Source of the DNA: Sulfuritalea sp.
GTDB lineage: Bacteria; Pseudomonadota; Gammaproteobacteria; Burkholderiales; Rhodocyclaceae
NCBI GenBank assembly: GCA_022842325.1
Contig: JALHPU010000040.1
Coordinates: 1-35,911 of the forward strand
Direction of reading: 5' to 3'
Length of the DNA stretch: 35,911 bases
Below, piece by piece: positions 14,453 through 21,466 of the stretch. Under the pieces are notes generated by a model. The model searched no databases. It saw only the letters and a list, made by a program, of their open reading frames with translations, and was not told the DNA's origin. Each line of letters opens with the position of its first letter. Position 1 is the stretch's first letter. The position numbers were made by a program, and so were the translations under genes.

Positions 14453-14938
14453 ATGCGCATTGTTGGCCAGACTGAGATCGCGAACATCTTCGGCGTGACG
14501 GCGCGGACCATCACCGAGTGGCAGGCCGCTGGCATGCCCGTGGCCGTCCAGGGCGGACCTGGTGTGCCGGGGGAATACGACAGCGCCGCCTGCATCCGCT
14601 GGCTGGTGGAGCGCGAAGTACGCAAGGTGCAGGGAGAAAACCCGAAGGACCGCCTGGCGCGTCTGCAAGGTGACGATCTGGAAATGAAGCTGGCACACCA
14701 GCGCGGCAAGTTGATCGATACCGCCACTGTCGAGCCGGCGATGCGCGCCGCCATCGTGTCGGCACGTGAGCGCATCTGCGGCGAGCCGTCCCGCATGGCG
14801 ATCCTGTTGGAGGGCCTTGATCGCGCCGGCCGCGAAGCAAAGCTGCGCGCGCTGTTCGATGAAGTCCTGGTGAAGCTTTCGAACTGGCAGCAAGTTGGCA
14901 CAGATGACATCGAGGAGGCTCATGGGCGGCCCATTTAG
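14453..14938 (+). CDS. terS: Terminase small subunit (Nu1/DUF1441-like)
   Basis: The 161-residue protein starts with a winged-helix DNA-binding domain: VGQTEIANIFGVTARTITEW then QAAGMPVAVQGG. A helical linker and coiled coil follow (EREVRKVQGENPKDRLARLQ, EMKLAHQRGKLIDTATVEPA). This is the layout of lambda Nu1-type small terminases, which recognise the packaging site and deliver DNA to the large subunit. The last codons (EEAHGRPI-stop) are an out-of-frame reading of a terL-like start, so the gene overlaps the next start and translation is probably coupled. A 128-base gap precedes it, so its expression may have its own promoter. Confidence 0.85.
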   Translation: MRIVGQTEIANIFGVTARTITEWQAAGMPVAVQGGPGVPGEYDSAACIRWLVEREVRKVQGENPKDRLARLQGDDLEMKLAHQRGKLIDTATVEPAMRAAIVSARERICGEPSRMAILLEGLDRAGREAKLRALFDEVLVKLSNWQQVGTDDIEEAHGRPI

Positions 14939-15050
14939 TCTCGCGGGTGGCTTCGCGCCCGAATGGGCGGATGCCACGCTGGCCGCGCTCATGGCGTGCG
15001 CTTGGGCAGAGTTTGCGCCGCCGCCGGCGCCGACTTTTAAGGGAGAGTGA
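14922..15050 (+). CDS. Duplicated 5' fragment of terL (42-residue ORF)
   Basis: Bases 14915-15025 match 15331-15441 at about 85% identity, including the GAGGCTC before the ATG. The 42-residue product MGGPFSLAGGFAPEWADATL... repeats the first 34 residues of terL, then ends with PAPTFKGE. It lacks any ATPase part and is a remnant, though it keeps a start signal and overlaps terS as the real terL would. It may still be translated and act as a coupling bridge to the next gene, which starts 2 bases after its stop. Confidence 0.75.
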   Translation: MGGPFSLAGGFAPEWADATLAALMACAWAEFAPPPAPTFKGE

Positions 15051-15051
15051 G

Positions 15052-15354
15052 ATGGGGTGCCAACAATGCGGACGCCGGCCTGGCGACCTGTACTGCTTGA
15101 ACGACGACGGATGCCCGAACGATCCGCAGTACGAGCCGCGCCAAGATTGGGCCTGCGAACCGGCCCCGACTGGCAAAGACCTGCGGCACTACTACTGCTA
15201 CGAAACCCCGTGCAAAGAGTGCGCTGCGGAGGGGGTAACGGGGAACGTCGCGAAGGAGGCTGCATTACTGACGCCAAGCGAGGCCGTTGCGATTGTCATG
15301 ACGCAGGTTGTCGGCGCCGACGGCGACGGGGAGGCTCATGGGCGGGCCGTTTAG
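15052..15354 (+). CDS. Cys-rich 100-residue protein inserted between terS and terL
   Basis: The first 60 residues contain eight Cys (MGCQQCGRR...LYCLNDDGCPND...WACEPA...YYCYETPCKECAAEG), arranged like paired zinc ribbons. The last 40 residues are Ala/Val-rich. It lies between the terL 5' fragment and the complete terL and overlaps the terL start by 17 bases. Its C-terminus GEAHGRAV-stop is homologous to the terS ending EEAHGRPI-stop because both read through the same duplicated terL start. The function is not recognised; a DNA or protein-binding accessory of packaging is possible. Confidence 0.65.
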   Translation: MGCQQCGRRPGDLYCLNDDGCPNDPQYEPRQDWACEPAPTGKDLRHYYCYETPCKECAAEGVTGNVAKEAALLTPSEAVAIVMTQVVGADGDGEAHGRAV

Positions 15355-17431
15355 CCTCGCTGGCGCCGCCGCGCCCGAGTGGGCAGAGGCTACCTTGGCC
15401 ACGCTCATGGCGCGCGCCTGGGCAGAGTTTGCGCCGCCGCCTCGTCTGACTATCGATGAATGGGCCGAACGATATCGGGAGCTATCGTCGGAGGAGTCGC
15501 CGATGCCAGGGCCGTACTCGCTGGAACATACGCCCGTGCTGCGCGAGATCCTGCGGGCGTGTTCGGATCCGACGGTGCGCAAGGTGGTGGTGCAGAAGTC
15601 GGCGCAGCTGGGCTACACCGTCGGCGTGGTCTGCAATGTGATGGGCTACCACGCTCACCAGCGGCCCAGCGTGCAGATCGCCGTCTTCCCGCGCGAGAAA
15701 AGCGCCAAGGACTTCGCGGCGGAAAAATTCGATCCGATGGTGCGCGCCACAAAACCGCTGGCCGAACGAATCAACCTCAAGAGCCGCGCCGCCGGCAACA
15801 GCCAGACGCGCAAGCATTACCCCGGCGGCCTGATCAAGCTGGTGGGCAGCAACAGTCCGTCCGATGTCAAATCAACCAGCGCCCGCGTGGTGATCATCGA
15901 GGAGCCCGACGACGCATCGGCCAACGTGCGCGGCCAGGGGGATGCCATCAAGCTGGCGGAGGAGCGCGCGAAGGCGTACCCGGACCACCTCATCCTGATC
16001 GGCGGCACGCCGACCGCCAAGAATGCAAGCAGCATCGAGGCGGAAATCCTCGCCAGCGATCAGCGCAAGTTCCTCATACCCTGCTCGCATTGCGCTGCAG
16101 AGCACGTGCCGGCCTGGGACCGGATCATCATTCCAGACGATGCCGAGAACCAGCGGCGAGAAATCTACGCGACGGCGCGCTGGGAGGATGCCTTTTACAC
16201 CTGCCCGGCCTGCGGCGCCGCATGGACCGAAGAGGAGCGGCACGCGGCCATCCGGCGCGGCCATTTCGAGGCAACCGCGCCGGCCACCGCTGCGGTGGGT
16301 TTCCTGGTCAATGAACTGCTGTCGACCTTTGAAGGATCCCGCATTCCTGTCCTGGCTCGCAAGTATCTTGAAGCCAAGCATAAACAGGACGAGGGCGACC
16401 ACAGCGAGATGATCGCCTTTTGGAATTCCACGCTCGGGCTGGCCTGGGAATATCGCGGCGAACTTCCCGAGGAAGACGAACTGCGGGATCGTGCCGAACC
16501 CTACGCAGAGTGGACCGTGCCGGCCGGCGGCCTGGTGCCGGTTATCACCGTCGACGTGCAGCATGACCGTCTAGCGGTTACCTGCTGGGTGATCGGTCGG
16601 CGTGAGGAAATGTGGCTATCGTTTTGGGGTGAGCTTTCCGGGCAGACGATCATCCCCATGGCCGGCGCCTGGCTGGAACTCGATCAACTGCTGGAAAAAA
16701 CGGTGCGGCACGCGAGCGGCGCGCCGCTTGCGCTCGCGGCCGTGGCCATTGACTCGTCGGACGGCCAGACATCGAGCGCCGTCTATGAGTACGTGCGCAA
16801 GCGCAACCGCGCCGGCCGCCCGGTCTATGCCATCAAGGGTGCATCCGATTCCGAGGGGAAGGTGGAGATCTGGCGCGCGCCGGCCCCGAAATCCATCGAT
16901 CCGAACTGGTCGGGCCGCAAGGCGGCGAAGCATGGCGTGCACGTGCAGATCGTCGGCACCGCCAAGGCAAAGGACGCCATTCTCGGATGGGCGCAAGAGG
17001 GTGGCCGCGTGCGCCTGGCTGGCGACGGTCCGCACCGGATGCACTGGTATGAAACTGTCAGGCCAGATTTTTACGACCAGCTGTTGTCCGAAATCAAGAT
17101 CCCGCTGCGCCAGAATCCAAAGCGCCGGCAGTGGAAGAAGCGCACCGACCGGCGCAACGAGGCCCTGGACTGCACCGTCTATGCGCTCTGGCTGTTGCAC
17201 GCGATGGCGCTGCATACCCGCCGCCCGGATTGGTGGGACCACCTGGAGGAGAAAGTCCGCCAGCATCGGTTATTCGAGAGCCCTCCTGTCGTCGATTCCG
17301 ACGCGGATCCCGAGGATGCCGAACCCGCCGACCAGGCACAGACGCAGGCGCCGGCCATGGCCGTGCCTGGGGTAGGTATCACCAGCGGCATTGGTGCCGC
17401 CATGCTCGCGAGGTTACAGGCGCGCCGATGA
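15338..17431 (+). CDS. terL: Terminase large subunit (lambda GpA family)
   Basis: The 697-residue packaging motor contains a GpA-type ATPase: a QKSAQLGYT Walker A-like loop (86-94) and VVIIEEPDD (184-192, Walker B). Two Cys pairs follow, C249/C252 (PCSHCAAEH) and C289/C292 (YTCPACG). The RNase-H-like nuclease carries acidic residues D406 (VITVDVQHD) and D472 (AIDSSDG), and the C-terminus has NEALDCTVYALW. It would cut and pump DNA into a prohead. GGGAGG lies only 3 bases before the ATG at 15338, an unusually short spacing; the frame could begin at a TTG at 15308. Length and motifs are complete, so it should be functional. No prohead genes are in the element. Confidence 0.93.
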   Translation: MGGPFSLAGAAAPEWAEATLATLMARAWAEFAPPPRLTIDEWAERYRELSSEESPMPGPYSLEHTPVLREILRACSDPTVRKVVVQKSAQLGYTVGVVCNVMGYHAHQRPSVQIAVFPREKSAKDFAAEKFDPMVRATKPLAERINLKSRAAGNSQTRKHYPGGLIKLVGSNSPSDVKSTSARVVIIEEPDDASANVRGQGDAIKLAEERAKAYPDHLILIGGTPTAKNASSIEAEILASDQRKFLIPCSHCAAEHVPAWDRIIIPDDAENQRREIYATARWEDAFYTCPACGAAWTEEERHAAIRRGHFEATAPATAAVGFLVNELLSTFEGSRIPVLARKYLEAKHKQDEGDHSEMIAFWNSTLGLAWEYRGELPEEDELRDRAEPYAEWTVPAGGLVPVITVDVQHDRLAVTCWVIGRREEMWLSFWGELSGQTIIPMAGAWLELDQLLEKTVRHASGAPLALAAVAIDSSDGQTSSAVYEYVRKRNRAGRPVYAIKGASDSEGKVEIWRAPAPKSIDPNWSGRKAAKHGVHVQIVGTAKAKDAILGWAQEGGRVRLAGDGPHRMHWYETVRPDFYDQLLSEIKIPLRQNPKRRQWKKRTDRRNEALDCTVYALWLLHAMALHTRRPDWWDHLEEKVRQHRLFESPPVVDSDADPEDAEPADQAQTQAPAMAVPGVGITSGIGAAMLARLQARR

Positions 17432-17739
17432 CCCGAAGGGAGGAAGACATCGTTACCGACATCCTGCAGCGCGCCATGGACGTGGTGCGCTCCGAACTCG
17501 GCCCGGCCATGATCGAGCGCGCCACGCTTGAAATGATGATCGCCAGCATCGGCGCGCTGGAAACGCCGGTACGGCGCGACTATGCCGGCACCAGTCCCTA
17601 TATTGCAGCGCGCGGGACTGATTTCGAGATCCGCAAGGCCGCCGCACTGGCGGAAGTCTCGCGCACCGGGCGCGTCGCCGACGCCGGCAACCGCCACGGC
17701 ATCAGCCGGGCGACGATGTACCGGCTGTTGGGTCGGTGA
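17428..17739 (+). CDS. Mor-like small HTH protein
   Basis: The 103-residue protein starts at the ATGA overlap with the terL stop. The N-terminal helix pair (REEDIVTDILQRAMDVVRSE, then IERATLEMMIA) and the C-terminal HTH (TGRVADAGNRHGISRATMYR, LLGR) match the layout of the Mor/C activator family of phage Mu, which switches on middle or late phage genes. The segment SPYIAARGTD could be the short strand before the HTH. If correct, it could activate element or helper genes. It is also compatible with a simple HTH accessory protein of the terminase. Confidence 0.5.
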   Translation: MTRREEDIVTDILQRAMDVVRSELGPAMIERATLEMMIASIGALETPVRRDYAGTSPYIAARGTDFEIRKAAALAEVSRTGRVADAGNRHGISRATMYRLLGR

Positions 17740-17746
17740 CGGCAGC

Positions 17747-18109
17747 ATGAGCAAGTTGTGTCCGCGTTGTCGCCTACTGGTGCTGGTGCTTGGCCGCGCA
17801 CTGGCCGCCGTTTCCAGTGACGGCGTTCGTTTCGGTGTAGTTGGTATCTGCCAGCGATGCGTCAGCAACGAGGCGCAACTACCCAAAACGCAGCACGCCA
17901 AGCGTCTGCTTCCCGCCCTGGATCGAGCGCTAGACGATCCCGAGCGCTACTACTGCCGGTTGTATCCTGAATTGAACACGGCAATACTGGCAGTCGGCCT
18001 GCTTGGACATCCGGAGCTATCCGAGCGCGCCATGGTGGCGCTGGGGTGGCTGCATGGGGAGCTTCAGGGCAAGCGAGCGGTGGGCGATGTTTGCACTGAC
18101 CTGTTTTGA
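17747..18109 (+). CDS. Hypothetical 120-residue protein with paired CxxC motifs
   Basis: It begins MSKLCPRCRLLVLVLGRALA and contains a second CQRC about 30 residues later, a zinc-ribbon-like arrangement. The rest is helical: LPALDRALDDPERYYCRLYP, ELNTAILAVGLL and RAMVALGWLHGELQGKRAVG. No family is recognised. It is the last gene before the right attachment end, 7 bases after the Mor-like gene. A hairpin starting in its stop codon may end transcription. Confidence 0.55.
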   Translation: MSKLCPRCRLLVLVLGRALAAVSSDGVRFGVVGICQRCVSNEAQLPKTQHAKRLLPALDRALDDPERYYCRLYPELNTAILAVGLLGHPELSERAMVALGWLHGELQGKRAVGDVCTDLF

Positions 18110-18137
18110 ACATCGTGATCTTTTATCATCATGTTCA
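18107..18137 (+). terminator. Imperfect hairpin at the end of the element's last gene
   Basis: TGAACAT (18107-18113, which includes the stop codon) pairs with ATGTTCA (18131-18137), and an inner TGAT/ATCA continues the stem. No T run follows, so termination strength is doubtful. Confidence 0.45.
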
Positions 18138-18172
18138 ATTCACCTGGTAGAGTAAAAATGTCGGCGAAACGC

Positions 18173-18228
18173 ATTCAATGAAAGTCTCACCACACATTGA
18201 ATATTCCAGGTTACATAGTGGGTTACAT
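18173..18228. promoter_or_regulatory. Right end: inverted repeat and paired integrase arm sites
   Basis: ATTCAATG (18173-18180) and CATTGAAT (18195-18202) form a perfect inverted repeat. GGTTACAT occurs at 18209-18216 and 18221-18228 with the same 12-base spacing and orientation as at 3174-3193. The rest of the gap from 18138 to 18286 is AT-rich, without a gene. These are the likely right-arm binding sites of the integrase. Confidence 0.6.
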
Positions 18229-18286
18229 TGACGATTATCCATGATCTAACAATTTTGGATAATTCGATTAAAACCCTTACCGTTAC

Positions 18287-18362
18287 TGGTGCCGACAGTC
18301 TGAATCGAACAGACGACCTACCGCTTACAAGGCGGTTGCTCTACCAACTGAGCTATGCCGGC
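18287..18362 (-). tRNA. tRNA-Thr(TGT), reconstituted by the element
   Basis: The 76-base gene folds into a complete cloverleaf on the minus strand with CCA encoded. The acceptor is GCCGGCA with TGTCGGC (one G-U pair), the D-arm has AGCTCAGTTGGTAGAGC, the anticodon loop CTTGTAA gives TGT, and the T-arm GTCTG/CAGAC is perfect. Positions 18315-18335 are the attachment core. The 5' half (18336-18362) lies outside the core on the chromosomal side. The 3' half (18287-18314) lies inside the element and differs from the orphaned half at 2987-3014, so the functional tRNA is part host and part element. Confidence 0.95.
18315..18335. repeat. attR core of the tRNA-Thr element
   Basis: The 21 bases are identical to 3015-3035 and lie in the anticodon stem-loop of the intact tRNA-Thr. 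Confidence 0.9.
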
Positions 18363-18428
18363 GAAGAATGGAATTATAACGGAGCCGATCCGCTATAAAC
18401 TTCACTTTCACTACTTCCGCCGTCGCCC

Positions 18429-19955
18429 ATGGTCGCCAGTTCGCTCTCCCGTCAGCCTTTGCACCTGCTGGTCGTCGCCGCAGCAGACGCCGCCATGGCG
18501 CGCCTGCAAGCGGTCTTCACCGAGGCCGACAAACTCTGCCAGTTTCACCGCGTCGATGGCGCCGATGAATTGCGTAACGCCCTGGTCGACCAGCCCTGGG
18601 ACATCGTGCTTTATCTGCCCGGAATCGCCGCCCTCCCGCTGCAAGTCACCTTGCGCCGGATCGAGGAAATGGGCGCAGACCTGCCGCTGATTCTCGTTGC
18701 CGGCCCGGGCGAGGAAGGTGCGATGCGGCCGGCAATGAAAGCCGGCGCCCGCGACGTGATCGCCGCCGATCGGCTGGAGCGGCTGATCCCGGCGGTCGAG
18801 CGCGAAGTGCGCGAGGCGCGCCATCGCGCCGACCACCGAGCCGCACTCGAAATGCTCAACGAAAGCCAGGCGCGCTTCGACGCGCTGGCCTCCAATCTGC
18901 CGGGCATGCTGTTTCACCTGCGTCGAGATGCGGAAGGCGGGTTTCGCTTCCTGTTCGTCAGCGAAGGCTGCCAGAAGCTCTTCGGCTTCAAGCAGCAGCA
19001 CCTGCTGACTTCGGCCAATAAGTTGTTCGACGCCTTCGAGACGGATAAACGCAAGAGCCTCGAACAAGCGCTGCTTGAGTCCGCCGCCAAGGGCACCCTG
19101 CTGAATTGGGAAGGCCACACCCGTGGCCGCGCCCGGCAGAAGTGGATCAATCTGCGCTCGACGCCCTACCGCCTTGATTCGGGTGTAGTCGAGTGGCGCG
19201 GCATTGCCACCAACATTACCGATAGCAAGGAAAGCGAAGCCGCCTTGCGCGCTTCGCGGCAGCAACTGGCCGAGCTGTCCACCCACCTCGAAGCCGTCAA
19301 GGAAGAGGAACGCGAGCGGATCTCGCGCGACATCCACGACGAACTCGGTTCGATACTGGTCTTTCTCAAGATAGAGGCGGCGCATCTGGCCAGCAAACTG
19401 CCGGAAGGGGCCGACCGCCTGCGCGAAAAGGCGCATTCGATCGAGCATCTGCTCGACCAGGCGATGAGCACGGCGAGCCGCGTCGCGCGCGAATTGCGCC
19501 CGGGGATTCTCAAGGAGTTCGGTCTGCCGGCGGCCATCGAATGCCAGGCCGAGGACTTCACCCAGCGCTTCGGCATTCCGTGCCGGGTGCAATGCGACGA
19601 AGACGCGATCGAGCCCGAGCAGGATACTTCGCTGGCCTTGTTTCGCATTGCGCAGGAGGCTTTGACCAATGTCGCGAAACATGCGCACGCTTCGCTGGTG
19701 GTCATGCGTTTGCGACGCGAACGCGGTAACATCGTGCTCGAGATCAGGGACAACGGTCGCGGCATTTCGGAGCTGGACATGCAGAAGCCGAAGTCCTTTG
19801 GCCTGCGTGGAATCCGCGAACGAGTCCTGAGTCTTGCCGGTGAATTTTCCATCGGACCCGCCGAGCACGGTGGCACTCACATCGTTCTGCGCGTTCCGGA
19901 ACGTGCCGGTATCGAAGCTCCCAGCGAAGAAGAATTGCAACGCAACCTGTTTTAG
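18429..19955 (+). CDS. NarX/DegS-type sensor histidine kinase with degenerate receiver domain
   Basis: The 508-residue cytoplasmic kinase has a receiver-like domain (10-130), a PAS domain (about 145-265), a HisKA_3 dimerisation segment with the phospho-acceptor H303 (ERISRDIHDELG) and a HATPase domain with N-box N414, G1 DNGRG (441-445) and G2 GLRGI (458-462). No membrane segment or signal peptide is present. The receiver lacks its acidic pocket (VVAAADA), its phospho-acceptor Asp (DIVLYLPG) and its Lys (IAADR), so it cannot be phosphorylated in the usual way and may act as a binding module. The response regulator gene lies 54 bases downstream, an expected partner. The signal sensed by PAS is unknown. 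Confidence 0.92.
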   Translation: MVASSLSRQPLHLLVVAAADAAMARLQAVFTEADKLCQFHRVDGADELRNALVDQPWDIVLYLPGIAALPLQVTLRRIEEMGADLPLILVAGPGEEGAMRPAMKAGARDVIAADRLERLIPAVEREVREARHRADHRAALEMLNESQARFDALASNLPGMLFHLRRDAEGGFRFLFVSEGCQKLFGFKQQHLLTSANKLFDAFETDKRKSLEQALLESAAKGTLLNWEGHTRGRARQKWINLRSTPYRLDSGVVEWRGIATNITDSKESEAALRASRQQLAELSTHLEAVKEEERERISRDIHDELGSILVFLKIEAAHLASKLPEGADRLREKAHSIEHLLDQAMSTASRVARELRPGILKEFGLPAAIECQAEDFTQRFGIPCRVQCDEDAIEPEQDTSLALFRIAQEALTNVAKHAHASLVVMRLRRERGNIVLEIRDNGRGISELDMQKPKSFGLRGIRERVLSLAGEFSIGPAEHGGTHIVLRVPERAGIEAPSEEELQRNLF

Positions 19956-20009
19956 TAAAGCCATGCCGCCTTGCGGCGAGCCTTTCCCGAAAACCAACGC
20001 TTTGTGACC

Positions 20010-20651
20010 ATGGCCGACAAGATCCACGTCCTGATTGCCGATGACCATGCCATAGTGCGGCAGGGTCTCAAACAAATCCTGTCCGAAACCGAGGATCTGC
20101 TGGTCACTGGCGAAGCCGACGACGGGGCCGAGGCGCTGAGCCTGGCCCGCCAGCAACCCTGGGACGTGTTTCTGCTGGATGTCTCGATGCCCAATCGCAA
20201 CGGCATCGATACCCTGAAGCAGTTGAAGAAGGAATTCCCGCGCCTGCCGGTGCTGATTCTCAGCATGCATCCCGAGGAACAATATGCGGTGCGCGCGCTC
20301 AAGGCCGGGGCTTCGGGCTATCTGACCAAGCAGAGCGCGCCGGAACTGCTGGTTACGGCGATCCGCCAGGTGGCGTCGGGGCAGAAATACCTGAGTCCGG
20401 CGGTCGCCCAACAACTGGCCGAAGCCATCTCGGACAACGCGGAACAATCGCCGCATCAGCGCATTACCGATCGCGAGTACCAGGTGCTGGTACTGATTTC
20501 CGCCGGCAAGACGCTGACGCAGGTTGCCGAACAACTTAATCTCGGCGTTGCCACCGTCAGCACTTATCGGGCACGCCTGCTGGAGAAAATGGGGCTCAAG
20601 AGTACGGCCGAACTGATCCGCTATGGCCTCGAGCATGGCCTGGCGGAATGA
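20010..20651 (+). CDS. NarL/FixJ-type response regulator
   Basis: The receiver domain (1-120) has the acidic pair D11/D12, phospho-acceptor D57 (FLLDVSMP) and K107 (YLTKQ). A LuxR-type HTH follows at about 145-205 (TDREYQVLVLISAGKTLTQV, then STYRARLLEKMGLKSTAEL). Phosphorylation by the upstream kinase would let it bind promoters. The ATG at 20010 is chosen because the conserved receiver begins directly after it; the frame is open back to 19971 without homologous sequence. The gene follows the kinase in the same direction, probably in one transcript. The regulated genes are not evident. Confidence 0.94.
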   Translation: MADKIHVLIADDHAIVRQGLKQILSETEDLLVTGEADDGAEALSLARQQPWDVFLLDVSMPNRNGIDTLKQLKKEFPRLPVLILSMHPEEQYAVRALKAGASGYLTKQSAPELLVTAIRQVASGQKYLSPAVAQQLAEAISDNAEQSPHQRITDREYQVLVLISAGKTLTQVAEQLNLGVATVSTYRARLLEKMGLKSTAELIRYGLEHGLAE

Positions 20652-20706
20652 CGGCTGGCCTGCATCGGGGAACACCGCGAACGCGTCTTCCTGCACAATA
20701 GCGAAA

Positions 20707-20722
20707 AGCCGGTTTTCCGGCT
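20707..20722. repeat. Short hairpin between the response regulator and the CBS gene
   Basis: AGCCGG (20707-20712) and CCGGCT (20717-20722) pair around TTTT. No T run follows, so it is at best a weak terminator. The remaining intergenic sequence (20652-20792) holds no gene. Confidence 0.45.
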
Positions 20723-20792
20723 CGGCCGACAAGCAAGAACCAGGTAGCACCGGCCCGATCCGGCCGGATGGACAATCAGAGGAGGAGTCACC

Positions 20793-21224
20793 ATGAAGAC
20801 CTTGAAACAACTGCTCGAAGGGCGCCCGCGCGCACCGGTTTCGGTGTCACCCGATGACTCGGTTTTCACTGCCCTGGAACTCATGGCCAAGCACGACATC
20901 GGTGCCGTGCTGGCGATGCACGACGGGCAGCTCGTGGGCATCTTCAGCGAGCGCGATTACGCGCGCAAGGTGATTCTGCTCGGCAGGTCGTCGAAGGAAA
21001 TCAAGGTGCGCGAGATCATGACCGAGAAGGTGCTCTACGCGCGGCCCGAGCAGACTACCGACCAGGCCATGGCGCTGATGACGGAAAAGCATATCCGCCA
21101 TCTGCCGGTGCTCGATTCCAGCCAGCGCGTGATCGGCATGGTATCGATCGGCGACCTGGTCAAGGAAACCATCTCCGAGCAGGCTTTCCTGATCAAGCAA
21201 CTGGAGCAGTACATTGCCAGTTGA
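20793..21224 (+). CDS. Two-CBS-domain protein
   Basis: The 143-residue protein consists of two CBS motifs. The first covers about residues 10-70 (SPDDSVFTALELMAKHDIGA, VGIFSERDYARKVI) and the second about 75-135 (REIMTEKVLYARPEQTTDQA, RHLPVLDSSQRVIGMVSIGD). Stand-alone CBS pairs bind adenine nucleotides and sense energy state, or regulate partner enzymes. GAGGAGG precedes the ATG by 6 bases. It has no fused catalytic domain. It is followed at once by a DUF465 gene, and the order suggests a small housekeeping cluster; no specific target is visible. Confidence 0.93.
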   Translation: MKTLKQLLEGRPRAPVSVSPDDSVFTALELMAKHDIGAVLAMHDGQLVGIFSERDYARKVILLGRSSKEIKVREIMTEKVLYARPEQTTDQAMALMTEKHIRHLPVLDSSQRVIGMVSIGDLVKETISEQAFLIKQLEQYIAS

Positions 21225-21241
21225 AGCCGCGGGACGCCGAC

Positions 21242-21466
21242 ATGGAACCCACTGACGCGACGGAACCGCCCGAGGCACTGCAGGCACGCTTGGTGGATTT
21301 GCGCATCGAGCATCGCGATCTCGACGAGGCCATCAACCGCCTGACCGTGACGCCTGCCGACGACCAGTTGCTGCTGCGGCGCCTGAAGAAGCGCAAGCTG
21401 CTGATCAAGGATCGCATTTCGGCACTGGAGCGCATGCTCGATCCCAATCCCGACGAATACGCCTAA
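21242..21466 (+). CDS. DUF465 (YdcH-like) small coiled-coil protein
   Basis: The 74-residue protein consists of two charged helices (LQARLVDLRIEHRDLDEAIN and LLLRRLKKRKLLIKDRISAL), the typical DUF465 helical hairpin. The family is widespread in proteobacteria and its role is unclear. The frame extends to a TTG at 21221 that overlaps the CBS stop; the ATG at 21242 is preferred because the helical domain begins well after it. No strong ribosome-binding site is seen. Confidence 0.8.
   Translation: MEPTDATEPPEALQARLVDLRIEHRDLDEAINRLTVTPADDQLLLRRLKKRKLLIKDRISALERMLDPNPDEYA

Larger units (their letters stand above)
3015..18335. mobile_element. 15.3-kb integrative element in tRNA-Thr, phage-satellite-like
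   Basis: A 21-base direct repeat at 3015-3035 and 18315-18335, offset by exactly 15,300 bases, bounds this element. It contains an integrase next to the left end, a HigB/HigA-type toxin-antitoxin pair, a DUF6499-like regulator, several small coupled genes, a primase/helicase with an iteron-like cluster, a virion-type protein, terminase small and large subunits and a Mor-like gene. No capsid, portal, maturation protease or tail genes are found. The gene set resembles a phage satellite or phage-inducible island rather than a complete prophage. Boundaries are seen; the satellite lifestyle is inferred. Confidence 0.85.

Noticed and set aside
3015..18335. The element as a degraded complete prophage
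   Set aside because: The attachment sites, integrase, terminase and toxin-antitoxin genes are intact and tightly packed, with no remnants of capsid or tail genes. A compact satellite fits better, although past deletion cannot be fully excluded.
18411..20810. A 799-codon frame on the - strand
   Set aside because: It is the shadow of the kinase and response regulator genes, which carry all the expected motifs on the + strand.
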